Source: an uncultured Prevotella sp.
GTDB lineage: Bacteria; Bacteroidota; Bacteroidia; Bacteroidales; Bacteroidaceae
Assembly (NCBI GenBank): GCA_905235325.1
Contig: CAJOLE010000005.1
Coordinates: 1 to 60,653, forward strand
Length of the DNA stretch: 60,653 nt
Direction: 5' to 3'
This document shows positions 15,810-26,287 of this stretch, piece after piece. The notes under the pieces were generated by a model. The model had not been told where the DNA came from. It saw only the letters and a list, made by a program, of their open reading frames with translations, and ran no database searches. The position numbers and the translations under genes are program-made. The first letter of the stretch is position 1. Each line of letters starts with the position of its first letter.

Positions 15810-17072
15810 TCATTTGGCGGAACTGCCGCGACTGCTTTTTTTCTTCTGGTTGCGCTTGCCGTTGCCCCGACTGTGCCAGCGGCCGTGGCGGCGGGTGTCG
15901 GAGTGCTTCTTCTCTCGCTTTGTGTAAGCCGGACCCTCGCCGAGTCCTTCGGGCAGCGGGCGCTTCTCGACCTCCTTGCCGAGGAAGTGCTCTATTCCCT
16001 GAAACTTGTAGATTTCAGTGTCGTTGACGAAGGTGATGGCCACGCCGTCGCGGTCGGCGCGTGCCGTTCGGCCGATGCGGTGGACGTAGTCTTCGGCGTC
16101 GTGCGGCACGTCGTAGTTCAGCACGATGCGGATGTCGTCGATGTCGATGCCCCTGCTGACGATGTCGGTAGCTACGAGCACGTCGACCTGTCCGGCCTTG
16201 AAGCGGTACATCACGTCGTCGCGCTCAGCCTGCGAGAGGTCGCTGTGCATCTCGGCGCAGTTGATCTTCATGCGCTTCAGCCGGCGGGTGATGTCCTTCA
16301 CGCGCTCCTTCTTGCCTGAGAAGATGATGACGCGCTGCAGGTCGCCGTTCTTGAAGAGGTGCTCGATGATGCCCAGTTTCTGCGGGTCGTAGCAGACGTA
16401 GGCCGACTGCTGTATTTTCTCGGCAGGCTTCGATACGGCGAGTTTTATCTCAACGGGGTCGTGGAGCAGCGAGACGGCCAGTTCGCGGATCTTCGACGGC
16501 ATCGTCGCTGAGAACATGACGCGCTGGCACGACTTGGGCAACTGAGCGACAATCTTCATAATATCCTCTGAGAAGCCCATGTCGAGCATACGGTCGGCCT
16601 CGTCGAGCACGAAGAACGAGCAGCGCGAGAGGTCGAGGTTGCCCACCTTCAGGTGGCTGAGCAGCCGGCCGGGTGTGGCTATGAGCACGTCGGCGCCGAG
16701 CCGCATACCCCGCAGCTCCTGGTCGTAGCGGTTGCCGTCGTTGCCGCCGTAGACGGCCACGCTCGACACGCCGTCGAGGTAGTAGCCGAAGCCCTGCATG
16801 GCCTGGTCGATCTGTTGTGCCAGTTCGCGCGTTGGCGACATCACGACGCAGTTGATGGCATCCTTGGGGTAGTCGCCGTCGTCGAGCATCGACAGGATGG
16901 GCAGCAGGTAGGCGGCTGTCTTGCCCGTCCCCGTCTGGGCCACGCCGAGCACGTCGTAGCCGTCGAGGATTTCGGGAATACACTTCTCCTGTATCGGAGT
17001 CATCTCGTCGAAGTGCATGTCGTAGAGCGCATCGAGGATGTTATCGTTGAGGTAGGTTTCTTCAAATTTCAT
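15810..17072 (-). CDS. DEAD-box ATP-dependent RNA helicase (RhlE-like)
   Basis: A 420-residue cytoplasmic RNA helicase. The Q motif region FDEMTPIQEKCIPEILDG, Walker A AQTGTGKT, PTRELAQQ, DEAD, SAT, the SRGIDIDD block and HRIGRTAR are all present. The C-terminal tail (about 375-420) is basic and Gly/Ser/Arg-rich and probably binds RNA. The start at 17072 is chosen because MKFEETYLNDNIL is the family N-terminus; it lies one base past the lptG stop. The reading frame is open further upstream inside lptG, without homology. Last gene of the lon-tgt-lptG unit. Confidence 0.92.
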   Translation of the reverse strand: MKFEETYLNDNILDALYDMHFDEMTPIQEKCIPEILDGYDVLGVAQTGTGKTAAYLLPILSMLDDGDYPKDAINCVVMSPTRELAQQIDQAMQGFGYYLDGVSSVAVYGGNDGNRYDQELRGMRLGADVLIATPGRLLSHLKVGNLDLSRCSFFVLDEADRMLDMGFSEDIMKIVAQLPKSCQRVMFSATMPSKIRELAVSLLHDPVEIKLAVSKPAEKIQQSAYVCYDPQKLGIIEHLFKNGDLQRVIIFSGKKERVKDITRRLKRMKINCAEMHSDLSQAERDDVMYRFKAGQVDVLVATDIVSRGIDIDDIRIVLNYDVPHDAEDYVHRIGRTARADRDGVAITFVNDTEIYKFQGIEHFLGKEVEKRPLPEGLGEGPAYTKREKKHSDTRRHGRWHSRGNGKRNQKKKSSRGSSAK

Positions 17073-17073
17073 C

Positions 17074-18324
17074 TTAGTTAGGTGCTTGTCGCCAACAGAA
17101 GTAGGCAATGAAAATGTATAGAATATTAGGAATCCACTCGGCCAGCATGGCAGGCGTGCCCGCGTTGATGGCAAAGGTGGCAGAGACTGTCTGCAGCATG
17201 ATGTAGGCAAACGACAGGGCGAGACCGATTCCGAGGTATAGTCCCATTCCGCCCTTGCGCTTGCGCGACGAGAGCGAGGCGCCGATGACGGTGAGGATGA
17301 ACGAGGCAAACGACATGGCTATACGCTTGTGGTATTCCACCTCATACTGCACGACGTTCTGCGAGCCACGCTCCTGCTGCTTCGAAATGTACTCGCGCAG
17401 CTCGGGACTGGTGAACGTCTCCTGCTGGCCTTTGAAGAACACCAGGTCCATCGGCTCCATCATGATCGTCGTGTCGATCTCGGCACCCGATGTGATCTGC
17501 TCGCGCAGTCCCTTCAGCGTCCTGATCTTGTAGTTGCGGGCGCGCCAGTGGAAGCGTGAGTCGCTGATGGTGTCGTAGTTGATGACGCTGGCCGTCATGT
17601 GGCTCACGAGTTTCTTCTTCTCGAACTTGTCGAGCGAGAAGCCGTAGCCCGTCTTCGTCTTGTCGTCGTACTGCTGGATGTATGCAATCGTGCCCTTTCC
17701 CACCTGCAGTTGCACGTTTTGTGCCGAAGTTATCTTCTTGTTGTTCTTGTATTTCTCCTCGAAGTTCTGGCGGACGACCGTTCCTTCAGGGATGACGTAA
17801 GCGCCGAGACAGTAGTTCAGCGCAGCGATGAGCGCCGCCGATATGAAGTAGGGGCGCATCAGCCGGCGGAAGCTGAGCCCGGAGGCCAGCATGGCGATAA
17901 TCTCGCTGTTGCCGGCCAGTTTCGAGGTGAAGAAGATGACGGCAATGAAGACGAACAGCGGCGAGAAGAGGTTGGCGAAGTAGGGCACGAAGTTGGCGTA
18001 GTAGTCAAGGACAATAGCCTTCAGCGGCGCGTGGTTCGTGGTGAACTTGGCCAGGTTCTCGTTGACGTCGAAGACGATGGAGATAGAGATGATGAGCAGA
18101 ATGGAGTAGATGTACGTTCCGATGAACTTCTTGATGATATAGCGGTCGATGCGCTTGAGGTAGTGGAAGGGGTTGAGGTACTTCAGATACCTGAGCCAGC
18201 GGAACCAGTGGCCGATGCGGTGCATGGCCCGACTGAAGGCACGACGGCGGGTGTAGCGCTTCACGTGACTTCTGATCTGTGCAAAGCTCTTCTGCTTCTT
18301 CTTCCTTATCTTCAGTTTCTTCAT
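17074..18324 (-). CDS. LptF/LptG-type permease for LPS export
   Basis: A 416-residue inner-membrane protein of the YjgP/YjgQ family, which drives lipopolysaccharide extraction as part of LptB2FG. TM segments cluster at about 70-85, 115-140, 160-185 and in the last 100 residues, separated by a periplasmic beta-jellyroll region (about 200-320). Unusually, the first 58 residues are a strongly basic cytoplasmic extension, rich in Lys/Arg/His. The ATG overlaps the tgt stop by four bases (ATGA). LptG is more likely than LptF from context, but the two cannot be told apart securely here. Confidence 0.85.
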   Translation of the reverse strand: MKKLKIRKKKQKSFAQIRSHVKRYTRRRAFSRAMHRIGHWFRWLRYLKYLNPFHYLKRIDRYIIKKFIGTYIYSILLIISISIVFDVNENLAKFTTNHAPLKAIVLDYYANFVPYFANLFSPLFVFIAVIFFTSKLAGNSEIIAMLASGLSFRRLMRPYFISAALIAALNYCLGAYVIPEGTVVRQNFEEKYKNNKKITSAQNVQLQVGKGTIAYIQQYDDKTKTGYGFSLDKFEKKKLVSHMTASVINYDTISDSRFHWRARNYKIRTLKGLREQITSGAEIDTTIMMEPMDLVFFKGQQETFTSPELREYISKQQERGSQNVVQYEVEYHKRIAMSFASFILTVIGASLSSRKRKGGMGLYLGIGLALSFAYIMLQTVSATFAINAGTPAMLAEWIPNILYIFIAYFCWRQAPN

Positions 18325-19448
18325 CTTCTTCTCCCAAGTTGTTCAATGACAGAGCGCTTCCACGGTGTGAAGTCGCCATCGACGATGTGCTGTCGGGCAT
18401 CGGTGACCAGTCGCAGGTAGAAGGCCAGGTTGTGGATCGAGGCTATCTGCAGTGCCAGCAGCTCCTGCGCCTTGAACAGGTGGTGCAGGTAAGCCTTTGT
18501 GTGCAGACGGTCGATGTCGCAGCCGTCGGGGTCGATGGGGGTGAAGTCCTGCTCCCACTTCTTGTTGCGCATGTTCATCGTACCCTCGTAGGTAAACAGC
18601 ATCGCGTTGCGCCCGTTGCGGGTAGGCATCACGCAGTCGAACATATCGACGCCACGCTCGATGGCCTCAAGTATGTTCTGAGGTGTTCCCACGCCCATCA
18701 GGTAGCGGGGCTTGTCCTTGGGCAGGATTTCGTTCACCACCTCAATCATTTCGTACATCACCTCTGTAGGCTCGCCGACGGCCAGTCCGCCAATGGCATT
18801 GCCGTCGGCTCCCTTGTCGGCTACGTGTTTGGCTGCCTCTTGGCGCAGGTCTTTGTAGGTACAGCCCTGAACGATGGGGAACAGCGACTGCCGGTAGCCG
18901 TACAGCGGTTCGGTCTCGTTGAACCGCTTGATGCAGCGGTCGAGCCAGCGCTGCGTCAGCCCGAGCGACTTCTTGGCGTACTGGTAGTCGCTCTGTCCGG
19001 GAGGGCACTCGTCGAGGGCCATCATGATGTCGGCTCCGATGATGCGCTGCGTGTCCATCACGTTCTCGGGGGTGAAGACGTGCTTCGACCCGTCGATGTG
19101 TGAGCGGAACTCACAGCCCTCCTCGCGCAGCTTGCGGATGCTGGTCAGCGAGAATACCTGAAAGCCGCCCGAGTCGGTCAGTATGGGCCGGTCCCACGTG
19201 TTGAACTTATGCAGTCCGCCAGCCTTTCTGAGAGTGTCGAGACCAGGACGCAGATAGAGGTGATAGGTGTTGCCCAGAATGATCTGGGCCTTCACCTGCT
19301 CGCGCAGCTCGGCAAAGTGTACGCCCTTGACGCTGCCGACAGTGCCTACAGGCATGAAGATGGGCGTCTTGATCTGCCCGTGGTCGGTGGTTATCAGTCC
19401 TGCACGGGCGTCGCTGGCCGTATCTGTATGTTGCAGTTCAAACGTCAT
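18321..19448 (-). CDS. tgt: tRNA-guanine(34) transglycosylase
   Basis: A 375-residue enzyme exchanging the wobble guanine of GUN-anticodon tRNAs for a queuosine precursor. Catalytic motifs are TDSGGFQVFS (first Asp), GNTYHLYLRPG, YLMGVGTPQNI and VDMFDCVMPTRNGRN (second Asp). The zinc-site region is divergent: DPDGCDIDRLHTKAYLHHL keeps the His but has one Cys where CxCxxC is usual. Start and stop overlap lon and lptG by four bases each, so translation is coupled along the operon. Confidence 0.93.
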   Translation of the reverse strand: MTFELQHTDTASDARAGLITTDHGQIKTPIFMPVGTVGSVKGVHFAELREQVKAQIILGNTYHLYLRPGLDTLRKAGGLHKFNTWDRPILTDSGGFQVFSLTSIRKLREEGCEFRSHIDGSKHVFTPENVMDTQRIIGADIMMALDECPPGQSDYQYAKKSLGLTQRWLDRCIKRFNETEPLYGYRQSLFPIVQGCTYKDLRQEAAKHVADKGADGNAIGGLAVGEPTEVMYEMIEVVNEILPKDKPRYLMGVGTPQNILEAIERGVDMFDCVMPTRNGRNAMLFTYEGTMNMRNKKWEQDFTPIDPDGCDIDRLHTKAYLHHLFKAQELLALQIASIHNLAFYLRLVTDARQHIVDGDFTPWKRSVIEQLGRRR

Positions 19449-21907
19449 TTCTTCTCTTCTTCCTCAGGAATCTCAAACGGCATGGGGTTCTTCACGATTT
19501 CCTTCGTCAGGGCAAAGTCCCATACATCCTGAACGTTCTCAACGTAGTGGAACGTGACACCCTTCAGGTAGATGTCGGGAATTTCGTTCACATCCTTCTC
19601 GTTTTCACGGCACATCATGATGTCGGTGATGCCGGCGCGCTTGGCTGCCAGGATCTTTTCCTTGATGCCGCCGACGGGCAGCACCTTTCCGCGCAGCGTT
19701 ATCTCGCCTGTCATGGCCGTGTTCTTGCGCACCTTGCGCTGGGTCAGGGCAGAGGCAATACTCGTGGCAATCGTGATACCTGCCGACGGGCCGTCCTTGG
19801 GTGTGGCTCCCTCTGGCACGTGGATGTGGATGTTGTAGTGGTCGAATATGCGGTAGTCGACGCCCAGCTTGCTGACGTGGGCCTTGACGTATTCTAAGGC
19901 AATGACTGCCGACTCTTTCATCACGTCGCCCAGGTTGCCCGTCAGCGTCAGCTTGCCGGCCTTGCCTTTCGAGAGCGATGTCTCGATGAACAGAATCTCG
20001 CCGCCGACGCTCGTCCAGGCCAGCCCCGTGACGACGCCTGCGTAGTCGTTGCCCTGATAAATATCCCGATAGAATGGGGGATTCCCCAGCAGTTCTTCCA
20101 CCTCGGTCGGCGTAATCTTGTTGTAGGGCATCTCGCCGTTCAGGGCCTGCTTGAAGGCCAGTTTGCGCATGGCCTTGTTGATTTGCTTCTCTAACTGGCG
20201 CACGCCGCTCTCGCGGGTGTAGCGCTCGATGATCATCTCGATGGCAGCCTTGTTCAGCGCAGGTTTCTTCTCGACCAGGTTCAGCCCCGTGTTCTCCATC
20301 TCGCGGGGAATGAGATGGCGCTTGGCTATCTCTATCTTCTCCTCGGTGATGTAGCCGCTCACCTCGATAATCTCCATGCGGTCGCGCAGGGGGCCGGGAA
20401 TTGTGGCCAGGTTGTTGGCAGTTGCTATGAAGAGCACCTTCGACAGATCGTAGTCAACGTCCAGGTAGTTGTCGTGGAAGGCGTTATTCTGCTCCGGGTC
20501 GAGCACTTCGAGCAGAGCCGAGGCGGGGTCGCCGTTGTGGGTGTTCTGCGTCACTTTGTCAATCTCGTCGAGAATGAAGACGGGGTTCGACGAACCGGCC
20601 TTCTGTATCGACTTGATGATGCGTCCGGGCATAGCACCGATATACGTGCGGCGGTGGCCGCGAATCTCTGCCTCGTCGTGCAGGCCGCCTAACGATATGC
20701 GCACGTACTTGCGCTTCATGGCTGCTGCTATCGACTTGCCCAGCGAGGTCTTACCCACGCCCGGAGGCCCGTAGAGGCAAATGATGGGCGACTTCAGGTC
20801 GCCACGCAGCGAGAGCACCGACATGTGCTCCAGAATGCGCTCCTTCACTTTCTCCATTCCGTAATGGTCGCGGTCGAGAATCTTCTGCGCACGCTTCAGG
20901 TTCAGGTCGTCGTTGGTAAACTCGCCCCAGGGCAGGTCGACCATCGTCTGCAGGTAGGTCAGTTGCACGTTGAAATCGGGACTTTGCGGATTCAGCGTGT
21001 CCAGTTTGTCTGCCTCTTTGTAGAAGACCTTCGCCACGTCTTCGGGCCACTGCTTCTTCTCGGCTTTCTTCAGCAGGTCGTTCTTCTCGGGCGACGACTC
21101 GCCGTTGCCCATTTCGGCCTGCAGGTTCTTAATCTGCTGCTGCAGGAAGTAGTTGCGCTGTTGCTCATCCAGGTCTTCGCGGGTTTTGTTGCGGATGTCG
21201 GCCTTCAGGTGCTGCAGGTTAATCTCGCGGTTCAGAACCTTCATTGTGGCAAACAGGCGCTCCTTGATGGATTCCGACTCGAGCAGCGCGATCTTCTCCT
21301 TGATGCTGAACGGCATGTTCGAGCACGTGAAGTTCAGAGCCATCACGTCGTTGTTGATGTTCTGTATGGCAAACGTCGCCTCGTCGGGGATGTCCTCGCT
21401 CATGTTGATGAACTGGTTCACCTGCTGGCGCAGGTCCTGCATCGCCGTGTGGAATTCCTTGTCGCGCTTTTCGGGCTGAATCTCTGGGGCCTGCTCCACG
21501 TGGCCGGTCAGATATGGCTGGTCGCCGATGATGTCTATCAGCCGCAGTCGTCCCAGTGCCTGTACGATGGCCGTAATGTTGCCGTTGGGCAGTGTCAGCT
21601 GCTTGATAACCTTGGCGTAGACGCCATATTGGAAGAGGTCTTCCAGCGTGGGTTGGTCTACTTCAGGGTCGCGCTGGCAGACGATGCCGATGACGAGCTG
21701 TTTCTTCTCGGCACGCCTGATGAGCACGGAGCTTGACTCGCGCCCGATGAGGATAGGCGACACTACCCCGGGGAAGAGCACCAGGTTGCGAACGGCCAGA
21801 ATGGGCAGATCGTCGGGGGTGGGGACACCGTTGATGAGATCCTTGAAATCTCCTTCAATGTCGGCAATCATTGAGAATGCCTTGTTATTTTGACTTTCTA
21901 AAAACAT
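19445..21907 (-). CDS. lon: ATP-dependent protease Lon
   Basis: An 820-residue cytoplasmic AAA+ protease degrading damaged and regulatory proteins. The N-terminal substrate-binding domain (about 30-230, from [14 protein letters not shown]), a coiled-coil region (230-300), Walker [14 protein letters not shown] (378-390), Walker [10 protein letters not shown], and the C-terminal Ser-Lys protease with KDGPSAG (Ser) and [16 protein letters not shown] (Lys) are all intact. The ATG at 21907 is compatible with the promoter at 21933-21940; an internal Met at residue 13 is an alternative. It heads lon-tgt-lptG-helicase. Confidence 0.96.
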   Translation of the reverse strand: MFLESQNNKAFSMIADIEGDFKDLINGVPTPDDLPILAVRNLVLFPGVVSPILIGRESSSVLIRRAEKKQLVIGIVCQRDPEVDQPTLEDLFQYGVYAKVIKQLTLPNGNITAIVQALGRLRLIDIIGDQPYLTGHVEQAPEIQPEKRDKEFHTAMQDLRQQVNQFINMSEDIPDEATFAIQNINNDVMALNFTCSNMPFSIKEKIALLESESIKERLFATMKVLNREINLQHLKADIRNKTREDLDEQQRNYFLQQQIKNLQAEMGNGESSPEKNDLLKKAEKKQWPEDVAKVFYKEADKLDTLNPQSPDFNVQLTYLQTMVDLPWGEFTNDDLNLKRAQKILDRDHYGMEKVKERILEHMSVLSLRGDLKSPIICLYGPPGVGKTSLGKSIAAAMKRKYVRISLGGLHDEAEIRGHRRTYIGAMPGRIIKSIQKAGSSNPVFILDEIDKVTQNTHNGDPASALLEVLDPEQNNAFHDNYLDVDYDLSKVLFIATANNLATIPGPLRDRMEIIEVSGYITEEKIEIAKRHLIPREMENTGLNLVEKKPALNKAAIEMIIERYTRESGVRQLEKQINKAMRKLAFKQALNGEMPYNKITPTEVEELLGNPPFYRDIYQGNDYAGVVTGLAWTSVGGEILFIETSLSKGKAGKLTLTGNLGDVMKESAVIALEYVKAHVSKLGVDYRIFDHYNIHIHVPEGATPKDGPSAGITIATSIASALTQRKVRKNTAMTGEITLRGKVLPVGGIKEKILAAKRAGITDIMMCRENEKDVNEIPDIYLKGVTFHYVENVQDVWDFALTKEIVKNPMPFEIPEEEEKK

Positions 21908-21932
21908 ATAGTTCCTTGTCTGTAAGAGCGTG

Positions 21933-21940
21933 CAAAGGTA
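21933..21940 (-). promoter_or_regulatory. -7 element of lon operon (TACCTTTG)
   Basis: A TAnnTTTG match on the minus strand, 25 bases before the lon ATG. No CIRCE-like inverted repeat is seen. Confidence 0.75.
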
Positions 21941-22014
21941 CGCATTTTTTGGGAGTTATGGGTGCGAATGTAGTTAAAGGGAGTTAAACGACAACACTTT
22001 TTGATGAAAAGCAC

Positions 22015-22022
22015 TAACTTTG
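22015..22022 (+). promoter_or_regulatory. -7 element of trmN6-nitrilase unit (TAACTTTG)
   Basis: A perfect TAnnTTTG 10 bases before the ATG at 22033, divergent from lon. Confidence 0.75.
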
Positions 22023-22032
22023 CAGTCGATTT

Positions 22033-22728
22033 ATGGCCAACGACTACTTCCAATTCCGCCAATTCGCCATCCGTCAGAACCGCTGTGCCATGAAGGTCGG
22101 CACCGACGGCACGCTGCTTGGAGCCTGGGCTCGCGGCGGGCTGACGATACTCGACATCGGCACCGGCACCGGTCTGATAGCTCTGATGATGGCGCAGCGA
22201 TTCCCCGCAGCCCGAGTCGTCGGCATCGACATCGATGCCGAGGCGGTAAGGCAGGCAAGGGAGAATGTCGTGGCATCGCCTTTCCGTCATGTGGATATTC
22301 AGGAAGCCGGCGTGCAGACTTTCGGACGTTCGTCGTCTCCGTTTGAGGCGATTGTCTGCAATCCGCCTTATTTCGAGGCGTCATTGGAATGTCCTGACGC
22401 CCAGCGCACACTGGCACGGCATACGGCTTCGCTGTCCTATCGTGACTTGATGGCTTCTGCATGGCGGCTGCTCGCTGACAACGGGGAGTTTTCTGTGGTC
22501 ATTCCTTTCAACTGTAAGTCACGGGTCGAGAGCGAGGCTGTGCTGGCCGGCTTTTTCAAGTCGCGTGAGTGTGCCGTCAAGACCACGCCGCGCAAGCAGC
22601 CCCGCCGCTATCTGATGGCTTTCCGCAAGCATTCGTGCGGACTGGAACTGTCGGAGGGTGTCATTGAGACGATGCCCAACGTGCGCTCCGAGTGGTATCA
22701 ACAACTAACCAAAGACTTCTATCTATGA
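22033..22728 (+). CDS. tRNA1(Val) (adenine(37)-N6)-methyltransferase (YfiC/TrmN6)
   Basis: A 231-residue class I SAM-dependent methyltransferase. The SAM-binding motif I ILDIGTGTGLIAL lies at about 38-50, VVGIDIDAEAV follows, and the catalytic NPPY (about 116-119) marks N6-adenine methylation. The N-terminal FQFRQFAIRQNRCAMKVGTDG is characteristic of TrmN6. The stop overlaps the ATG of the downstream nitrilase gene (ATGA). Confidence 0.88.
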   Translation: MANDYFQFRQFAIRQNRCAMKVGTDGTLLGAWARGGLTILDIGTGTGLIALMMAQRFPAARVVGIDIDAEAVRQARENVVASPFRHVDIQEAGVQTFGRSSSPFEAIVCNPPYFEASLECPDAQRTLARHTASLSYRDLMASAWRLLADNGEFSVVIPFNCKSRVESEAVLAGFFKSRECAVKTTPRKQPRRYLMAFRKHSCGLELSEGVIETMPNVRSEWYQQLTKDFYL

Positions 22729-23480
22729 AGGTAACGATTTTTCAAACTGATGTCAAGTGGGCCCGTCCCGATGAAAACGTGGAAAATGCGCAGCGCCTTT
22801 TCGATGAAAACGCTGATTCTGACCTCTACGTCCTGCCCGAGATGTGGGCTACCGGTTTCGCTACTGAGCCGCATGACATTGCAGAAAATGCCGATTCCAT
22901 CGCTCTGCGCTGGATGCGTGAAACATCGCGTGACCGACTGTGCGCCATCAGCGGGAGTCTGCTCCTCAGAACTGACGATGGACTGTACCGAAATCGTCAT
23001 TATTTTGTCACGCCAGAAGAGTCATTCTTCTACGACAAGCACCACCTCTTCACATACGGACACGAGGATGAGTTCATCACGCCCGGCAGCGACCACGTCA
23101 TTGCCACTTGGCAGGGCCGTCGCTTCCTGCTGCTGACGTGCTACGACCTGCGTTTCCCCATGTGGGCACGCTATGGCAGGGCGGGGGAGTACGACGCTGT
23201 CATCGTCGCTGCCAACTGGCCCGAGAAGCGTCAGCAGGCGTGGCGCATACTCACCCGGGCCCGAGCCATCGAAAACCAGTGTTACCTCATTGGCTGCAAC
23301 CGTGTGGGCGACGACAAATTCTGCCATTACATCGGTGAAAGTGTGGTGTGCGACACTAAGGGCGAGGCTCTCCTGGCGTGCGGGACAGAAAAGCAGGAGG
23401 CAAAGTCCGTTACGCTGGACTTCGCCTCCCTCGACTATATTCGTTCACGCTTCCGCGTCCTTGACGACCGCGACCGCTGA
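22725..23480 (+). CDS. Nitrilase-superfamily omega-amidase (YafV/NIT2-like)
   Basis: A 251-residue C-N hydrolase with the Glu-Lys-Cys triad: LPEMWATGF (Glu), YDKHHLFTYG (Lys) and LLTCYDLRFP (Cys). Family members hydrolyse alpha-keto-glutaramate or alpha-keto-succinamate, and in methionine salvage 2-oxo-4-methylthiobutyrate side products. ATG 22725 overlaps the trmN6 stop by four bases; the longer upstream frame would lie inside trmN6. It is convergent with clpC, six bases apart. Confidence 0.88.
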   Translation: MKVTIFQTDVKWARPDENVENAQRLFDENADSDLYVLPEMWATGFATEPHDIAENADSIALRWMRETSRDRLCAISGSLLLRTDDGLYRNRHYFVTPEESFFYDKHHLFTYGHEDEFITPGSDHVIATWQGRRFLLLTCYDLRFPMWARYGRAGEYDAVIVAANWPEKRQQAWRILTRARAIENQCYLIGCNRVGDDKFCHYIGESVVCDTKGEALLACGTEKQEAKSVTLDFASLDYIRSRFRVLDDRDR

Positions 23481-23486
23481 ACCTTC

Positions 23487-26018
23487 TCACTCGAAGATCA
23501 GCTCCTCTTTGTCGGCTGCTTTCGTGATATGTATGGTGGCACCGTTCGTCAATTCGCCGTTGACGATGCGTTCGCAGACGCCGTCCTCGATGTAGGTCTG
23601 GATGGCGCGCTTCAGCGGGCGGGCGCCGAACTGTACGTCATAGCCCTTTGAGGCGACGAACTCCTTGGCTTCGTCGCTGAGCTCGACGGTGTAGCCCATG
23701 TCGCTTATTCGCTTGAAGAGTCCCTTCAGCTCAATGTCGATGATTTGCTTGATGGCATTCAGGTCGAGCTGGTCGAAGGTGATAATCTCGTCGAGGCGGT
23801 TCAGGAACTCGGGCGAGAACTGCTTCGAGAGTGCTTTCTGAACGATGCTGCGGGCGTGCTCCTTGTCCTGCTCATTGAGTGCGAAGCCATTGCTGCCCTG
23901 AGCACTGAAGCCGATGCCGCGGCCGAAGTCCTTCAGCTGGCGCGTGCCGGCGTTAGAGGTCATAATGATGACCGTGTTGCGGAAGTCGACGAAACGGCCG
24001 TTGCCGTCGGTCAGGCGACCTTCGTCGAGCACCTGCAGCAGCAGGTTGAACACGTTGGGGTGGGCCTTCTCTATCTCGTCGAGCAGCACGATGGAGTAGG
24101 GGTGACGGCGCACGCGCTCGGTGAGCTGTCCGCCCTCCTCGTAGCCGACGTAGCCCGGAGGTGCACCAATGAGCCTTGAGGTGTTGAACGACTCGGTGTA
24201 CTCGCTCATGTCGACACGTATCAGCGCATCGGCCGAGCCAAACATAAACTCAGCCAGCTTCTTGGCCAGATAGGTCTTGCCGACGCCCGTGGGGCCGAGG
24301 AACATGAAGGCACCAATGGGGTGGTTGGGGTCTTTCAGACCAACGCGGTTGCGCTGGATGGCGCGAACCATCTTGTCGATGGCCTTGTCTTGGGCGATGA
24401 CGGCACTCTTCAGCTCGGCGGCCATGCCTTTCAGGCGGATGCCCTCTTGCTCGGCCATGCGTTGCACGGGGACACCGGTCATCATCGACACCACGTCGGC
24501 TACTTCTTTCTCTGTCACCGTCTGGCGCTCGCTGCTGTCGCCGTTCTGCCATTTCTTGTTGAGTTCCTCGAGTTGCCTTTCAAGCACCAGCTGGCGGTCC
24601 CTGTAGCTGGCTGCCAGCTCGTAGTTCTGGTTTTTGACGGCTTCCTGCTTGCGCTCCTTCACGCTGGCAATCTCCTGCTCAGTCTCGGTGACCTCGGGCG
24701 GTATCTGGATGTTGCCGAGGTGGACGCGCGACCCTACCTCGTCCAAGGCGTCGATGGCCTTGTCGGGCATGAAGCGGTCGTTGACATAGCGGTCTGTCAG
24801 TTTGACACATGCTGCCAAAGCGTCGTCAGTATAGCTGACATGATGGTGATGCTCGTAGCGGTCCTTGATGTTATGGAGTATCTGCAGCGTCTCTTCGTTG
24901 GTGGTCGGCTCTACCTGCACTTTCTGGAAACGGCGCTCCAGGGCTCCGTCTTTCTCGATGGAATTGCGGTATTCGTCGAGCGTCGTGGCACCGATACATT
25001 GTACGTTGCCACGTGCCAGCGCAGGTTTCATGATGTTGGCGGCATCCATGGAGCCGGGGGCTGAACCGGCACCGATGATGGTGTGGATTTCGTCGATGAA
25101 AACGATGATATCCTTGTTCTGCTCAAGCTCCTTCATCAGCTGTTTCAGCCGCTCTTCAAACTGTCCGCGATACTTTGTGCCGGCCACGATGCCCGTCATG
25201 TCGAGCGTATAGATGCGCTTGCCAAAGAGCATCGGCGAGGTGTGGTGCTGGGCAATCATCTGCGCCAGTCCCTCGACGATGGCGCTCTTGCCCACACCGG
25301 GTTCGCCAATCAGAATGGGGTTGTTCTTCTTGCGGCGGCCCAGAATTTCGACGACACGCTGAATCTCGCGCTCACGGCCTACGCAGGGGTCGAGGGCTCC
25401 GTCGAGGGCTGCCTGAGTCAGGTCTGTGCCGAAGTTGTCGAGCACAGGTGTCTTCGACTCCTTCTTCTTAGCCGTTGTGGTGCCCTTCTCGCTGTGGTTC
25501 TTGCCACCGTTGCTGCCCGTGCTCTCGTACTCCTCCTCGTCCTCCTCGGGCAGCCCGATTCCGTCGCTGACACCTTTCTGCTGCGGGGCGCGGAGAGCAG
25601 CCTGCACGTTCTCGTAGTCTATGTCGTTATGGCCCAACACTTGCTTGGCGCCGTTGTCAACCTGATCGTGCAGGATGGCCAGCAGCAGGTGCTGCTCGTC
25701 CACTTTGTCGGTACGTTGTATGCGGGCCTCGAGCACGGCGAGCTTCAGTATGTTGTTCGCTTTCTCGTTGAGCAGGAGGTCGTTCATGTGCATGGTCATT
25801 GTTATCTCGTCCTTCCTGACTTTCTCCTCGAGTTCGGCCTTGACCGACTGCACGTTCAGGTGCATACGGCTGAAGACGTCGTGGACGGGACCCTCCTTCA
25901 TGCGGAGAAGTCCCAGCAGCAGGTGCTCGGGGCCGATATAGCGGCTTGCGAGTCTGGCTGCCTCCTCGCGAGAGAAAGCAAGTACTTCGGATACCTTGGG
26001 TGAAAACTGGTTTGTCAC
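23487..26018 (-). CDS. clpC: ATP-dependent Clp protease ATPase subunit ClpC
   Basis: An 843-residue Hsp100 unfoldase that feeds ClpP. It has a Clp_N double repeat (1-145), an acidic and Ser/Gly-rich linker (about 155-190), AAA1 with Walker A GEPGVGKS (238-245) and VFIDEIH, a UVR-containing middle segment (about 420-460, [20 protein letters not shown]), AAA2 with [15 protein letters not shown] and [10 protein letters not shown], and the C-terminal D2 small domain. The UVR segment and short middle domain indicate ClpC rather than ClpB. It is monocistronic with a promoter at 26063-26070; no clpP or mcsAB is nearby. Confidence 0.95.
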   Translation of the reverse strand: MTNQFSPKVSEVLAFSREEAARLASRYIGPEHLLLGLLRMKEGPVHDVFSRMHLNVQSVKAELEEKVRKDEITMTMHMNDLLLNEKANNILKLAVLEARIQRTDKVDEQHLLLAILHDQVDNGAKQVLGHNDIDYENVQAALRAPQQKGVSDGIGLPEEDEEEYESTGSNGGKNHSEKGTTTAKKKESKTPVLDNFGTDLTQAALDGALDPCVGREREIQRVVEILGRRKKNNPILIGEPGVGKSAIVEGLAQMIAQHHTSPMLFGKRIYTLDMTGIVAGTKYRGQFEERLKQLMKELEQNKDIIVFIDEIHTIIGAGSAPGSMDAANIMKPALARGNVQCIGATTLDEYRNSIEKDGALERRFQKVQVEPTTNEETLQILHNIKDRYEHHHHVSYTDDALAACVKLTDRYVNDRFMPDKAIDALDEVGSRVHLGNIQIPPEVTETEQEIASVKERKQEAVKNQNYELAASYRDRQLVLERQLEELNKKWQNGDSSERQTVTEKEVADVVSMMTGVPVQRMAEQEGIRLKGMAAELKSAVIAQDKAIDKMVRAIQRNRVGLKDPNHPIGAFMFLGPTGVGKTYLAKKLAEFMFGSADALIRVDMSEYTESFNTSRLIGAPPGYVGYEEGGQLTERVRRHPYSIVLLDEIEKAHPNVFNLLLQVLDEGRLTDGNGRFVDFRNTVIIMTSNAGTRQLKDFGRGIGFSAQGSNGFALNEQDKEHARSIVQKALSKQFSPEFLNRLDEIITFDQLDLNAIKQIIDIELKGLFKRISDMGYTVELSDEAKEFVASKGYDVQFGARPLKRAIQTYIEDGVCERIVNGELTNGATIHITKAADKEELIFE

Positions 26019-26062
26019 TGAATTTACCTTATTAGTTATTATTATCCCTCTAATCTTGGGTG

Positions 26063-26070
26063 CAAAGTTA
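26063..26070 (-). promoter_or_regulatory. -7 element of clpC (TAACTTTG)
   Basis: A perfect TAnnTTTG 44 bases before the clpC ATG. Confidence 0.75.
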
Positions 26071-26176
26071 CTAATAAATTTGCAAACACCGTGCCAAAAA
26101 CAAAATAAAAAAACAAACGACGCGAATAAACCACTAAAATAACTTAAATGATGATGGCTGTTCGGGAATTTATTTG

Positions 26177-26184
26177 TACCTTTG
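26177..26184 (+). promoter_or_regulatory. -7 element of gyrA (TACCTTTG)
   Basis: A TAnnTTTG match about 103 bases before the gyrA ATG, giving an unusually long leader of about 95 bases. No conserved RNA fold was recognised in it. Confidence 0.7.
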
Positions 26185-26287
26185 CAGTGTTAAAAATGCG
26201 TCAGCGGCCACGGAAAGGGCCTTAAACGCGAAATTGCCTCTTTGGGGCACATATAAATCGTAAATTGTAAATCGGAATAATAAAAAA

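Noticed and set aside
26185..26287. Possible regulatory RNA in the long gyrA leader
   Set aside because: Only short imperfect pairings (GGCC...GGCC) were seen; nothing supports a defined structure.
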